Of a stretch of 64,000 nt of DNA, positions 1-9,352 are shown piece by piece. The notes beneath the pieces are model-generated. The model did no database searches, had not been told where the DNA came from, and saw nothing but the letters and a program-made list of their open reading frames with translations. Location of the stretch: NCBI GenBank assembly GCA_020975725.1, contig QXJR01000025.1, forward strand, positions 124,001 through 188,000, in the 5' to 3' direction. A program made the position numbers and the translations under genes. The first letter of the stretch is position 1. Every line of letters starts with the position of its first letter. The stretch is from Picocystis sp. L7 (Eukaryota; Chlorophyta; Picocystophyceae; Picocystales; Picocystaceae).

Positions 1-2
1 AC

Positions 3-185
3 CTCAAGCGATATGCAGGATGGAAAGGTTCCAAAGAAGAAATCAAAAAGGAACACGAGAAGAACCGGGCGCTGGGCGAAAAGCTGGGATGCTGGAAAAG
101 CGGATACCTGGTCGAAGACGATCACGGGAGCGTGGCCACGGCCCTGGAGGCGGAGAAGAAACAAGACGCGCCACGCATGCCCTGA
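3..185 (+). CDS. 3' end of an unrecognised protein (partial, left edge)
   Basis: Reading from base 3, 60 codons are open up to a TGA at 183-185. The piece is hydrophilic and Lys/Glu-rich, with a Trp/Gly-containing stretch (YAGWKGSKEEIKKEHEKNR) followed by LGEKLGCWKSGYLVEDD, and it ends in APRMP. It has the balanced composition of a real coding exon. The start lies outside the window, so length and domains cannot be judged, and I do not recognise the family. It is the only plus-strand gene in the first 17 kb and converges with the plastocyanin gene on the other strand, about 610 bp away. Confidence 0.5.
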   Translation, partial: LKRYAGWKGSKEEIKKEHEKNRALGEKLGCWKSGYLVEDDHGSVATALEAEKKQDAPRMP

Positions 186-795
186 GGAACGATCCGTGCG
201 GATACGCAAACGCCTGCACTGGGGGATTTGCCCCCGCCCACCCTGAAGCACATACGCACACCAGCGCAAGGTAGCGAACCTCGTTCGATCGGGCAGAAAC
301 CAGCCCAGGTTCGAACCTGGGCTTTCCCTCCATGCACGATTGGACGTTTGGAAGGGTCTGGTCTCTTCCAAAGATGCAAAAGCGACCAGCAGTAGCGACG
401 GATTTCCAGCACGCGGTCCATGGTGCAAGCTCCCGTGGGCAGACGGATGCACTGGATGACCTTTGGCTTGCATCCAAGTGGCTCCCGTTCGCCCTCCCGA
501 ACGGTTCGCTGTTCGTGTAAGGAACGGTTCATTATAGCATCGGAGCACCGCGTCGGATGAGTCGGACTCCTTCCAGCAGGACTCCTTGCTCTGGATACAT
601 CCTTGGGATGTCGTGCAGGTCTTGTTTTGGATCGTTCCGGGTCCAGGAGGGGGTAGGGAGACGGACGGCGGGACGCGACCTTGATTTGGTTACAGGTCCA
701 TTCGAAGGGTAGGTTGGCAGGATTGCGTTTCCATCCTCCGTTCACGTGTTTTTCTTCGACGACCGCATCCCCTCCATCCGATCTTGCGTCGGCGT
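186..795. other. Spacer between two convergent genes
   Basis: This stretch lies between the TGA of the left-edge gene and the TGA of plastocyanin, so it should hold both 3' ends. A 22-bp perfect palindrome sits at 302-323. I see no coding region with family signal and no tRNA; the palindrome resembles a T-arm at first glance but the stem does not pair as one. Confidence 0.5.
302..323. repeat. 22-bp perfect palindrome
   Basis: The 22 bases are their own reverse complement, centred on TTCGAA. The site is about 115 bp past the stop of the left-edge gene and about 470 bp past the plastocyanin stop, in the shared 3' spacer. It could fold in RNA or bind a dimeric protein; nothing in the sequence decides. 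Confidence 0.6.
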
Positions 796-1281
796 TCAGT
801 TGACGGTGATCTTGAAGGCCATACCCGCACCTTGATGTGGTTCGCAGTATCCTTCGTACACTCCGGGCACGTCGAAGACGTTGGTGACGGTCTCTCCCGG
901 CGCGTTCAGGTAATCCTCGTGGGAGATCTTGTCTGCATCCACGCCATCCGGCACGGCATCTTCGTCGTACACCACGTTGTGTGGGAATCCTTTGTTGTTG
1001 ACGAAGGTGACCTTCTCGCCTTTGGCGACGGTGATGTCGGCGGGTTCGAACACCAGCGATCCGCTGTCGTCTCCCAGCTTGACGGTGACGTCGGCCATGG
1101 CGCTGGCCGCCACGAGCATGGACGCAGCCGCAGCGGCGAAGGACGCCTGCACGGCCTTTGGTGCGATCCTTCCGCTTCGTTCTTCCTGGTTCCCACGGAC
1201 GGCCTGGCACCTCGTCCTCTCCACGCGTGCGACGCGCCTGGCCGCGGTGGCCGCACGTACGGGTGCCGTCACGGTCTGCAT
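796..1281 (-). CDS. PETE: Plastocyanin precursor
   Basis: Copper protein carrying electrons from cytochrome b6f to photosystem I in the thylakoid lumen. The 161-residue product begins with about 45 Arg/Ala-rich residues typical of a stromal transit peptide. A hydrophobic lumenal signal (residues 46-60) ends in AMA at 61-63, so the mature protein would start at Asp64 and have 98 residues, the usual length. All four type-1 copper ligands are present: His101 (in GFPHN), Cys146, His149 and Met154 (in [11 protein letters not shown]). The start ATG at 1281 is chosen because it begins a normal bipartite targeting sequence; the frame stays open further upstream but that part is low-complexity. No intron is seen. 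Plastocyanin is typical of green algae, plants and cyanobacteria, which supports the lineage call. Confidence 0.95.
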   Translation of the reverse strand: MQTVTAPVRAATAARRVARVERTRCQAVRGNQEERSGRIAPKAVQASFAAAAASMLVAASAMADVTVKLGDDSGSLVFEPADITVAKGEKVTFVNNKGFPHNVVYDEDAVPDGVDADKISHEDYLNAPGETVTNVFDVPGVYEGYCEPHQGAGMAFKITVN

Positions 1282-2572
1282 GGCGTCCTGGTGTCCTTCG
1301 GAGGTCGTGTGGCGGAGCTTTGGGAGGCGCGGATGCGGTCGCGAGGTCGTCTTGGATCGATGCGAATGCAGAAATGGACGCGAGGAGCCGAGCACGAAGG
1401 GAAATCCTTCCCTGGGGAAGGAGGCATGGCATCCGAAGGGGTACCGCACCAGGACGGACACGTGCGCAGAGGAAGGGACGGGGAAGGAGGGGCGATCCTC
1501 GAACGGAGATGGGAGCGAGCGAGGAGATCGGAGGCTTATCCGGGAGGGGGAGGGGGAGGAGGTGCGAGGCGCGACGAGGAACGGGGGGAGGTCGAGGGGG
1601 TGGCATAGGAGACGTCCTCTGCGGGCATGGGAGACGGCGCGGTCCGGACCCGAGCCGTACCCGTGCGCACGGGACCGGGCGAACCCGAGCATCCGATTGG
1701 TGGAAAAAATATCTCCCCACCCAACCTCCGAGCGTCTCAAATCCTCCCCTTGTTCCCCCCGGTTCTCCCCGACGCCCGGGAGAAGTGGGTCGCCCACGTG
1801 TTAACCCTTCGGTTAAGCCCGGGGTGGGGATAGGCACGGCCACCTCGCCACGTGGGAACCAGGGTCGATCCTTCCCTTTTCCCCCCGAAACAGGGTTAAC
1901 CCGAATGTTAACCGAGGGAAGGGGGGACGTGCGTTTTCCCACCCCCCGAACCCGGTGGAGCCTCCCGATGGAACCGGAAGGACCTTCCGGTTCAAAAGGA
2001 AGGTTCCCGGTTTGAAACGGGTCGCAGACCCGAACAGAAAGGGAAAGGTCCGTGGGAAGACGTCCTTGGGACGGATCCCAAGAAAAAGGTCATGGGAACC
2101 TGACCATCCCGTTGTAAAAAAGGTGGAATGAGCATCCCAGGCCAGAGGTTGGAGAAGTGGGATGGAAGGATGCTCCGAACCCTGCCCATACAGCGTCAAT
2201 CGCACGCAGGCGACCGTCCAAGGGCTCAAAGGTGAAAATTCATGACCATCCAAACCCACCCCATGCAGCCTCTGGTTGCACGGGAGCGGATGGGACACCG
2301 CCCGATGCATCCAAACGCGTGGGCTCGATGGAAGGGGTTGCAGGTGGTCCACGAGCCCGTACCACCGGACAGGACTGCCTTCCTCGCGCATCGCGCCCGC
2401 CGCCCCGATCCAAGGTGCCCTCCATGCAATCCCAAACAGAACGAACACAAGTGCCCTGAATTCTGCACGGAACGACACGCCGGTGGAAGGATCCAATGCT
2501 GCCACTTGTGCAAGCCTGCCAACTCACCTCAGAAAACCCCCTGGTGGACGATGCCGCACTGCGAGCCGTTCT
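1282..2572. other. Upstream region of plastocyanin / downstream of the NEPRO-like gene
   Basis: GC-rich spacer that must contain the plastocyanin promoter and the 3' end of the next minus-strand gene. Long open frames on both strands here look like GC-driven shadows with no family signal. GTTAAC occurs at 1800-1805, 1895-1900 and 1907-1912 with nearby GGTTAA, forming short inverted arrangements. Confidence 0.4.
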
Positions 2573-3835
2573 TCACGGTCCCCACAGCACGTTGAAGATG
2601 CTGTCCCCGGACCCTTTGCCTTTTCCCTTTGGTTTACGCGTCTTGTCCTTTTTCTTTCGCTTCTTTTTGCGGTCGGCGTGTCCCAGCCACGCGTCCAGGT
2701 CCACCTCTTTGAGTCCGACCTCTCCACGGGTTGTCTCCTGGTCCCCTTTCCTCACCGCTCCGATATCGACTTTGTGCCCCGAACTCGTGTGTGCTGGAGC
2801 AGAAGGGATCGGACCTTCCCTTGCCCTGCCTTGCGCGATTCCTTCTGTTCCTCCCTCCCCGGTGGCCTCTGGGCCTTGGTGCCTTTCCCTGGCATCGAAA
2901 GCTGGAGGAAGATGTTCCTGCACCGCGGTTCCCTCTCGGTCTTCCACCAGGAACAATACTTCTTCTCCTATCGCGTCCCAATCGGTCTCTTTTCGATTCA
3001 AGGGTCGCCCGATGTCTTCCGCCTTCGATGCGGGTTCTTCGTGTTTCCTCTTCCCCAGTGCCTTGGCAAGTCTGGACTGGATGAGCGCGGATGCAGCTGG
3101 CAGTGCGTCCTCTTGGTTCAAATGTGCCAATCCTTTGGTCCACCTCCAGGAGATCCCCTTGGGCAAAGGACCCTGCGCATCTCTTCCGCGATCCACCTTG
3201 GTTTGCAATTCTTCTTGTAGTTTGGTCTGTGCATCGGGCATCCAGGGAAGCAGTTCCACCATGGCGTTGTAGGCTTCGCAGGCCTGCACCATTTGGTGCA
3301 TGGCCAAGACGCTGATCCGAGACACCGAAGCGAGCACGGTCAATGCATAGGACATGAAGAAGGACTGGGCGATCTCTTGCAGGAGCAGCTGTGCGGTTTT
3401 CAGGCAGTCCACGTGCAAGTTTCTCATCAGTTGTGCGGACGCCCACATCTTCCTGAGCACCAATTCACCGGTCCTGGACACGGGCAGCAGCGGTCTGTTC
3501 TCGTGCTTCCACTTCATGGCTCGATCTTGTTCCATGGGAAGCACCAGGACCTGTCCGATTTGCTGGGTGAGCTGGGACAGCTTCATCTCTTCTTCGTGTC
3601 GCAAGTGTCGCAGCACCCCTTCCAAGCGGTGGAAATGCTTGCACCTGCGATGTTGGCTCTTGTGTCGATACTTCAGCCTGCGCAACACCTTGGTTTCTTC
3701 GTGCAACGCGTTGCATCGCTTGCTCCAGCGCCGGGTTGCGTTGCAGGCGCGTTCCATGGCTTTCAACAGGGACGCACAGCCCGCCACTTCGTGTGCTTCC
3801 AACCACACGTCTTCCAGCGGCCTTTCGTTCGCCAT
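2573..3835 (-). CDS. NEPRO/RMP1-like nucleolar protein (putative RNase MRP-associated)
   Basis: A 420-residue protein. Residues about 110-210 resemble the N-terminal domain of vertebrate NEPRO, a family thought to be related to the yeast RNase MRP subunit Rmp1: a helical segment beginning GELVLRKMWASAQLMRNLH, then LLLQEIAQSFFMSYALTVLASVSRI. The extreme C-terminus is a Lys/Arg-rich nucleolar-type tail followed by DSIFNVL, which parallels the DDIFALM ending of NEPRO. If right, it acts in the nucleolus in rRNA processing. The middle is acidic and low in complexity. The start at 3835 (MANERP) is preferred; an in-frame ATG at 3940 would add 35 basic residues. The call is by remembered family pattern, so the function is inference. 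Confidence 0.55.
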   Translation of the reverse strand: MANERPLEDVWLEAHEVAGCASLLKAMERACNATRRWSKRCNALHEETKVLRRLKYRHKSQHRRCKHFHRLEGVLRHLRHEEEMKLSQLTQQIGQVLVLPMEQDRAMKWKHENRPLLPVSRTGELVLRKMWASAQLMRNLHVDCLKTAQLLLQEIAQSFFMSYALTVLASVSRISVLAMHQMVQACEAYNAMVELLPWMPDAQTKLQEELQTKVDRGRDAQGPLPKGISWRWTKGLAHLNQEDALPAASALIQSRLAKALGKRKHEEPASKAEDIGRPLNRKETDWDAIGEEVLFLVEDREGTAVQEHLPPAFDARERHQGPEATGEGGTEGIAQGRAREGPIPSAPAHTSSGHKVDIGAVRKGDQETTRGEVGLKEVDLDAWLGHADRKKKRKKKDKTRKPKGKGKGSGDSIFNVLWGP

Positions 3836-4638
3836 CTTCGTCTCGCACGTGGCGGACCGCTTCCTTTCCTTTCGTCCACGCGAAGGAAACTGCTTTCGAT
3901 TCCCAAAGGTTCGGTCCTCTCCCTTTCCTTCGATGGACACGAGAGGAACAGGGACCCACGTCCACCGACACTCTTATCCGAATTCATGGAGGAAAGGGGA
4001 ACGTCGACGTGCCTCCTCCTCTCCTTCGACGTGCACGGGAGTTGGCCAGGACGGTGTGCGACGTCCCGGTTCCATGGACGGATGGGAAACGAACGCGCGG
4101 GATGGTCGCCGTCGGATCGTGGTCGCCAAGTGGGAAAGGAAGGAAAGAGGCGAGAGGGGATCCAGGAATCCGTCCATGGAAGAGCGAGTGCACGAGGACA
4201 GGTGCAGGTTCCGTCCTGTTCAAGGCCAGGGAGGAATGCCACGTCGACCAGAGCCATGGAAAAGGCGCGGAACTGCTGCGATGGACGGCACGACGGCGGC
4301 CCAACGAGGATCGACGGCACGCGCGTCCTTCGCCCATCGGTGCGTTGGGATCCCACGTCGACGAGCGAGCTGCCCGTTCGATGGCGAATTCCATGGACAT
4401 GCGAGGGAACCAGCGAAGGAAGAGTCAAGCGTCGATGGAAACACGCACAGATCCGTCCCAGGCGTGTTCGCGTTCCTCCACGTGCACCGCATTCCCTAAA
4501 GGAGCCAAGGCACACACGAGGGAGACGCAAGAGGTCCCCTCCTCGGACACCTGGGACGGATCGGTGGGAAAGGCACGACCAACAAATCAATGGCGAGGGC
4601 TCCTTCGAACCGCCGCGAAGCAATGGTTGATAGGGCCA
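3836..4638. other. Spacer, no gene recognised
   Basis: GC-rich spacer between two minus-strand genes. Open frames exist on both strands, but their translations are Arg/Pro/Ser-rich and show no domain. Confidence 0.4.
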
Positions 4639-6315
4639 TCATTGGCGTCGCGCGCGCTTCTTGGACTTCGGATCGGCCGCTCCTTCCGGGGTGTCCAGGA
4701 GCTGAGACAAAACGTCCGGACGTTTCAGAAACATCTCGTCGACCTCCCGGTCCGTCGGGCTCCCGCCTCGGGAACCGTCCGAACCTTCGGCATCTTCGTG
4801 ATCGCCGTCCGAGACGCGCTGCGCCTTGCTGTCGTCCGAAGAAGAACTCGAAGCCGTGACTTCCGAAGAGGAAGTGCCAGAACTGGAAGTGGGAGCTCCT
4901 TTCTCCGTTTCCTCCTTCTTCTTGGAAGGGAGAGGGGAAGGCACGTCCGATTCGGAGGGTTCGGAAGAACGAGTGTCGCCGGAAGACGTGTCCGACCCAG
5001 AGCTTTCCTTGCTCGTGGAAGAAGGCTCCTCGTGCTTGGACGCCTTCTTGTCAGAAGGATCGATCACCTTGGCGTCTTTTCCCTGACCCACCTTGCCTTT
5101 CTTGGCCGGGCTCGATTCCTCTGCCTTGCCTTTCTTCTCCGGAGAAACGACCGCCGCCCCCGCCTTGCCTTTCGTCGATGGCTTGGCGTTGGTCCCTACC
5201 GTTTTGTCTTCTCCTTTCTTCTTTGCATCCTGCTTGCTTGCATGGTACTCTCTCAACACATTCGCAATCTTCGCCCTGGAAAAGGCTCGATCGCAGGCTT
5301 CGATCATGAGTTTGATGGTGACCCTGCCCTTTTCTCTCTCCACCTTCTCGGCCAAGTTCCATATCTTTTTCGTTTCCTCGTCTTTGCTGTCTTTCTTCTT
5401 CACCTTCTCCGCGACCTTTGGGGGAGGGTCGGGGCTTTCCTCTCTGCTGGTGGAAGATTCGGTGGTTCCTTGGGACTCCTCCTCGTCCTTGCCGGGTGCC
5501 TCCTTGATTGTCGTCCTTTCTGCATCCCTGTCGACCGCCCCTTTCTTGCCGGCCATCGTGTCCTTGTCGTTCGGGTATTTCGAGTCCTGTTTCGGGGGCG
5601 GAGCCATTTCTGCCTCCCTACCCCTGGCTTTCGAGGCCTGGTTCTTCCCGTTGATCTTCTCCTTGTGTTCGTTCCGAAACTCTGCGACTCTTTTCCTCAG
5701 CGTGGCCGTGGAGAAAGGCGTATCTTCCATTCTCTTCAGGAGCAACGGAACGGATGGGTCTTCGCCTCGTTCCACCATTTTCAGGAGCTCGCTTCGAATC
5801 ATCGCATCCCCTGCTTTCCTCTCTTCGGGTGTGTGTGTTTTCCTGGCCTTCGGTCCATCCCCTTTCGTTTCCTGGGTTTCGTCCGGTGCTTCTATCCCGT
5901 CCGCATCGGGCGCGTGTTTTTCTTGCGGTTCGTGTTCGGATTCCGTGAACACGGCCCAGCACTCTCCACCTTTTCCTGGGAAGACGACCCCGACCTTGGC
6001 TTGGACGTCCAACCACGCGTCTTCTCCGAACACTTTTGCGACGAGTCCCAACACGCCAAAGCTCCTCTTCCTCTTTTTTCCTTTTCCTGCTTCCGTTCGG
6101 TTCTCCACGCGTTTGTTTTCCAAGGCGTCCAAGGTCCTTTGGAACCGTTCCGTGAGGTCTCGGATCCGTTCCTGTCTTCCGGCGGTGAGGGCCACGGCGT
6201 TGGCGCGCACGGCGCTTCGTTCCAGGCGATCGGTTCGCACCAGCACGAGGCATTCTTCCCCTTGGTCCGTTCCTTCACCCTCGTCCTTCGGATCCCTTCC
6301 TTCCCTTCCTTCCAT
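4639..6315 (-). CDS. Unrecognised Lys/Ser/Glu-rich protein, 558 aa (ORF Y of a tandem pair)
   Basis: The N-terminal 130 residues look globular: a predicted helix around RIRDLTERFQRTLDALENKR, then RSFGVLGLVAKVFGEDAWLDV and GVVFPGKGGECWAVF. The rest is strongly charged and disordered, with two short helical modules of similar shape: about residues 170-215 (DAMIRSELLKMVERGEDPS ... LRKRVAEFRNEH) and about 325-375 (KIWNLAEKVEREKGRVTIK ... IANVLREYHASK). Ser/Asp-rich runs and a basic KSKKRARRQ end suggest a nuclear or nucleolar protein, but I recognise no family. Its ATG lies 21 nt after the TGA of the upstream ORF X, in the same reading frame. Confidence 0.6.
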   Translation of the reverse strand: MEGREGRDPKDEGEGTDQGEECLVLVRTDRLERSAVRANAVALTAGRQERIRDLTERFQRTLDALENKRVENRTEAGKGKKRKRSFGVLGLVAKVFGEDAWLDVQAKVGVVFPGKGGECWAVFTESEHEPQEKHAPDADGIEAPDETQETKGDGPKARKTHTPEERKAGDAMIRSELLKMVERGEDPSVPLLLKRMEDTPFSTATLRKRVAEFRNEHKEKINGKNQASKARGREAEMAPPPKQDSKYPNDKDTMAGKKGAVDRDAERTTIKEAPGKDEEESQGTTESSTSREESPDPPPKVAEKVKKKDSKDEETKKIWNLAEKVEREKGRVTIKLMIEACDRAFSRAKIANVLREYHASKQDAKKKGEDKTVGTNAKPSTKGKAGAAVVSPEKKGKAEESSPAKKGKVGQGKDAKVIDPSDKKASKHEEPSSTSKESSGSDTSSGDTRSSEPSESDVPSPLPSKKKEETEKGAPTSSSGTSSSEVTASSSSSDDSKAQRVSDGDHEDAEGSDGSRGGSPTDREVDEMFLKRPDVLSQLLDTPEGAADPKSKKRARRQ

Positions 6316-6336
6316 CTCCCACCCTATCCCTGTCCT

Positions 6337-7413
6337 TCAATCCTTCTCTTGAGCCGCAAGTGCAGGGATCCCGCGCCACAGCCGACGCGTCGGTTCTCGC
6401 CACACGTCCGCGGTCCTTCCCGTCCAGGCCTGGGACACCTCCCACGAACCTTCCGCCCCTGGAGCAGGGGGGATCCATTGGTCGACCAGGGCTTGGACGG
6501 ATTCGTGCAGGTCGGGAGAGGAGGTCCTGGGTGCGCCTTCTTCGAGGTCGTGGTGCGGACCACGGGATGGGTGCTGCTGTGGATGGGAACCGTCGACCTC
6601 GTCCGATGGAACGGAGGGTGGATCCATGCCGAACCAGGAGAGCACGAGCTGTCCCAGCGGCGCGTCCCAAAACACAGGCGTGGAAGGATCCGGCTTGGTC
6701 GAATGGAAGGACAAGTACGACTCGCAACCGCGCCACATCTCCTCGAACGGCAACAGGAAGGATTCGAAGCGCTCTTCCACGCCCAGCAGGACCTCCTGGA
6801 CCGCGTCCTTGCCCGATGCGGATCCGATGGACGTCGACCTGCACGGATCGGAGAACCAAGCGCTCAGGTCCAAGCGCAAATCGGACGGCAGGCTCCGTTC
6901 TTCCAGGTGGAGCAAGGCCTCGCGCAAAGACGTCGTGATGTCTTGGATCCGAAGACGGAACGCCTCGACGTCCTCCTCGCGGGTGAGCAAGAATTCGCGC
7001 AGCTGCTCCCACAGCGCGGAGGCCGAGCTCGCCTCTCGTCCCTCCACGTGCCAGGCCGTCGGTTCGTCCTTCCACACACGTGGACTCTCGGCGTCACGTG
7101 GATCGGCCAAGGGAGGCAGGAGGAGCGCTTCGAAGCTCTCCACCTCGACGTTGGACCTGCACGTTCGTCTTCTCCTCCCTTCCTCCGGACGTGGGATCCC
7201 GTCCGGATCGGTCTCCTCGTCGTCTTGGATGGCGTCCCGACCTTCCTCCGCGATCCACCGTTTCGTGTCGTGGGTCGCCTCGTCCGCACCCACGCCTCGG
7301 TGTCCGGCCAACCACTTCCGCAAGGCGTCCTTCACCGCCGTGGCCGCCCTGGTCACGCGCTTCTTCCGTCCTCGTGCCCCTTCCGGCACCGTCGAGGACC
7401 TCGAACGCGCCAT
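6337..7413 (-). CDS. Unrecognised protein, 358 aa (ORF X of a tandem pair)
   Basis: Starts MARSRSSTVPEGARGRKKRV, a basic N-terminus, with the start chosen because the frame upstream is Pro/Arg low-complexity. The middle (about residues 105-230) is acidic and rich in Leu/Phe/Trp with helical spacing (ALWEQLREFLLTREEDVEAF, LREALLHLEERSLPSDLRL, VEERFESFLLPFEEMWRG), followed by LGQLVLSWFGMD and a Trp-rich end. It looks like a folded helical protein but I know no family for it. It ends in TGA at 6337-6339; the same frame then stays open through seven codons into the ATG of ORF Y, so the two could share one mRNA. Confidence 0.55.
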   Translation of the reverse strand: MARSRSSTVPEGARGRKKRVTRAATAVKDALRKWLAGHRGVGADEATHDTKRWIAEEGRDAIQDDEETDPDGIPRPEEGRRRRTCRSNVEVESFEALLLPPLADPRDAESPRVWKDEPTAWHVEGREASSASALWEQLREFLLTREEDVEAFRLRIQDITTSLREALLHLEERSLPSDLRLDLSAWFSDPCRSTSIGSASGKDAVQEVLLGVEERFESFLLPFEEMWRGCESYLSFHSTKPDPSTPVFWDAPLGQLVLSWFGMDPPSVPSDEVDGSHPQQHPSRGPHHDLEEGAPRTSSPDLHESVQALVDQWIPPAPGAEGSWEVSQAWTGRTADVWREPTRRLWRGIPALAAQEKD

Positions 7414-9352
7414 CCCGGAACGGAAGCAGCAGGAGTCACTGCCTCGAACGCGCGCACAAGTGGCGAAAGACGTCCCTTCGAGAGCCCAGAAAAAGGAGGA
7501 TCCGAAGGGGGAAGCAAAGCACGAACCGAAGCACGGACCCAAGCACGCGGTACGGGTACGCGTACGGATACGAAGGAGGGGCGGGGAGGGGGGAGGGAGG
7601 GGACCGATCCTCCGCGGGCCGAGGCGACGGGGAGGGACGATGGGGGGAGGAGGGGATGGGACGGACGGGTCGGAAGGGTGCGAGGAGCGAAGAGGAGCAA
7701 GCACGGGACGATCCGCATCCACCAAGCCAACGGAACGCACAGCTTCGCGTCCATGGGTCCTACGCGAAGTGACCGACCGCAGAAGCACCCTCCCACGTGT
7801 GTAAAACGAAAGCGCGATCCGAAATGGAAACGAACCCGTGCCATCCGACGCGCCACGCCCACGGCCCCCGTTGCCCGGCAACTTTAGGGATGGATGGATG
7901 GAAACCGCTTGTGGAGCAAGATTCCAACAAGCGATAGACACTCCATCGCAGACTCGGGCGGGTACGCCTCCCCGTCCCATGATCGAAGGAGCGGAATCCG
8001 GATGGAGGGAGGATCGCTCGGAATGGGACCGGACTAAAACATATCTCGCGGCACACCGTGAAACTCAAACGTGGTTGCAAGGAAGGAAAGGAACCCACCA
8101 AACTAGGGCTTGTTCCGCTGGCATCCCGAGACAGACCGTTGGATGGGACGGGCCCAACCGCCGTCCGGGAGCGATTGCAAACGACGGTGGCAATGCGATC
8201 CATTCCTTGCTGGTGCGCTCCGATGCGTGGATAGGAGAACGTCATTGATGCGAGTTGCACGTCCTCCTGACCGACCCAAGCATGGGGCGATCCGTACCCT
8301 GCATGTGCGAAGGCTTCTCCTTCAAGAGTCGAAGCTTGTGCATCTTTGTCCAATTGTCCTCCTCCCCATAGGAGCGCCACCGCTTCTACATGCGGACGTT
8401 CGGGCGGACGAACAAACCCGTGCCAACGTCGACATCGCGGCAAGATCCGCATATCGACGCAGCATTCGCTACATGCGCCGCCACGTCCAACCGTTCACGG
8501 CATGATTGAGTGCCACTAGGATCACACGGACGCATTCCCAAGTTCCTAGCACAAGGCCATCCGAGCCTCGCCCCCCCCCCCCCCCTGCAAGGGCGGGCTC
8601 TAAACCTCGCCAGGGCATTCGCGCCAAGGAAGATGGCGTTCTCCATCCCATATGCAACGGCCAAGCGTCACGCGTTGGATCCAAAGCCCCACCAGCGACT
8701 TGACCATAATCGGATCCCCCTCAGATCGTCCAGTTTCGAGGGAGGACCCGCACAATCGCACACAAGCAAGGTCGTGTACGTAGATAGTCTTTTGGATGCA
8801 ACCTCCCAGTCCCAGGGCGTTGTGCCGTCCGCGATTCCTGGGTTCAAAGGTGTTGCATGTTTCTTACTCCAACCTTCTTCCGGCCAATGAATCTTGTGGA
8901 GGCATCGTCCGGTGTCCCTCCCACGACCTCAAGCGCTCCTATGCATGGACGCAACGTTCTTGCCAACGAACAAAGCATTGTTAAAAGGACCGGCCGTCGA
9001 TCCACGCGGCATAAAGTTCGCGCGAGACGAGCCGGGTCCGGGAAAGTCGTCGGTGGGGTGGAGTGTGGTGGCGCATGGGAGCAAGATGGCAGAAAGAGTG
9101 TGTATTGTTTATTGAAGGTGTGCCCTTTTCGACCCAATCCGTCGCCGCGACACTTACGAGGCGTCGTGAGAAGGCCCCTGTCGAACCGTGTGGCGGTCCC
9201 AGTCGAGGGACGGCCTCCACGATCAACAACTTGGAAAATAAACGCCCAACAGGTGCTCTGAAACGAGTTCACGTCTCCACCAACGCTCCTTGCGGCTCGC
9301 TCGGTCGTCGTGGACCGCCTGCCTGGTCTCCGGTATCGTCGTTGCGTCGGAC
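7414..9352. other. Long spacer, no gene recognised
   Basis: GC-rich spacer of about 1.9 kb upstream of ORF X and downstream of CIA2. Several 100-230 codon frames exist on both strands but none shows a domain or convincing composition. A run of fifteen C lies at 8571-8585. Confidence 0.4.
8571..8585. repeat. Poly-C tract (15 C)
   Basis: Uninterrupted run of fifteen C on the plus strand in the spacer between ORF X and CIA2. Probably a slippage-prone mononucleotide repeat; its exact length may be a sequencing artefact. Confidence 0.8.

Noticed and set aside
302-323. Possible tRNA T-arm
   Set aside because: GGTTCGAAC is present, but aligning TTC at the T-loop position leaves mismatches in the stem, and no acceptor, D or anticodon arms fit.
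122-1942. Long minus-strand frame of about 600 codons over the plastocyanin gene
   Set aside because: It overlaps plastocyanin in another frame, is Pro/Arg-rich and shows no domain; a GC-driven shadow.
6316-6339. TGA between ORFs X and Y as a selenocysteine codon
   Set aside because: No selenoprotein family resemblance and no recognisable SECIS-type hairpin; dicistronic arrangement or read-through is simpler.
3736-7887. Plus-strand frame of more than 1300 codons
   Set aside because: It runs antisense to ORFs X and Y. The translation is Arg/Phe/Leu-rich without domains, while the minus strand has coherent acidic and basic protein composition.
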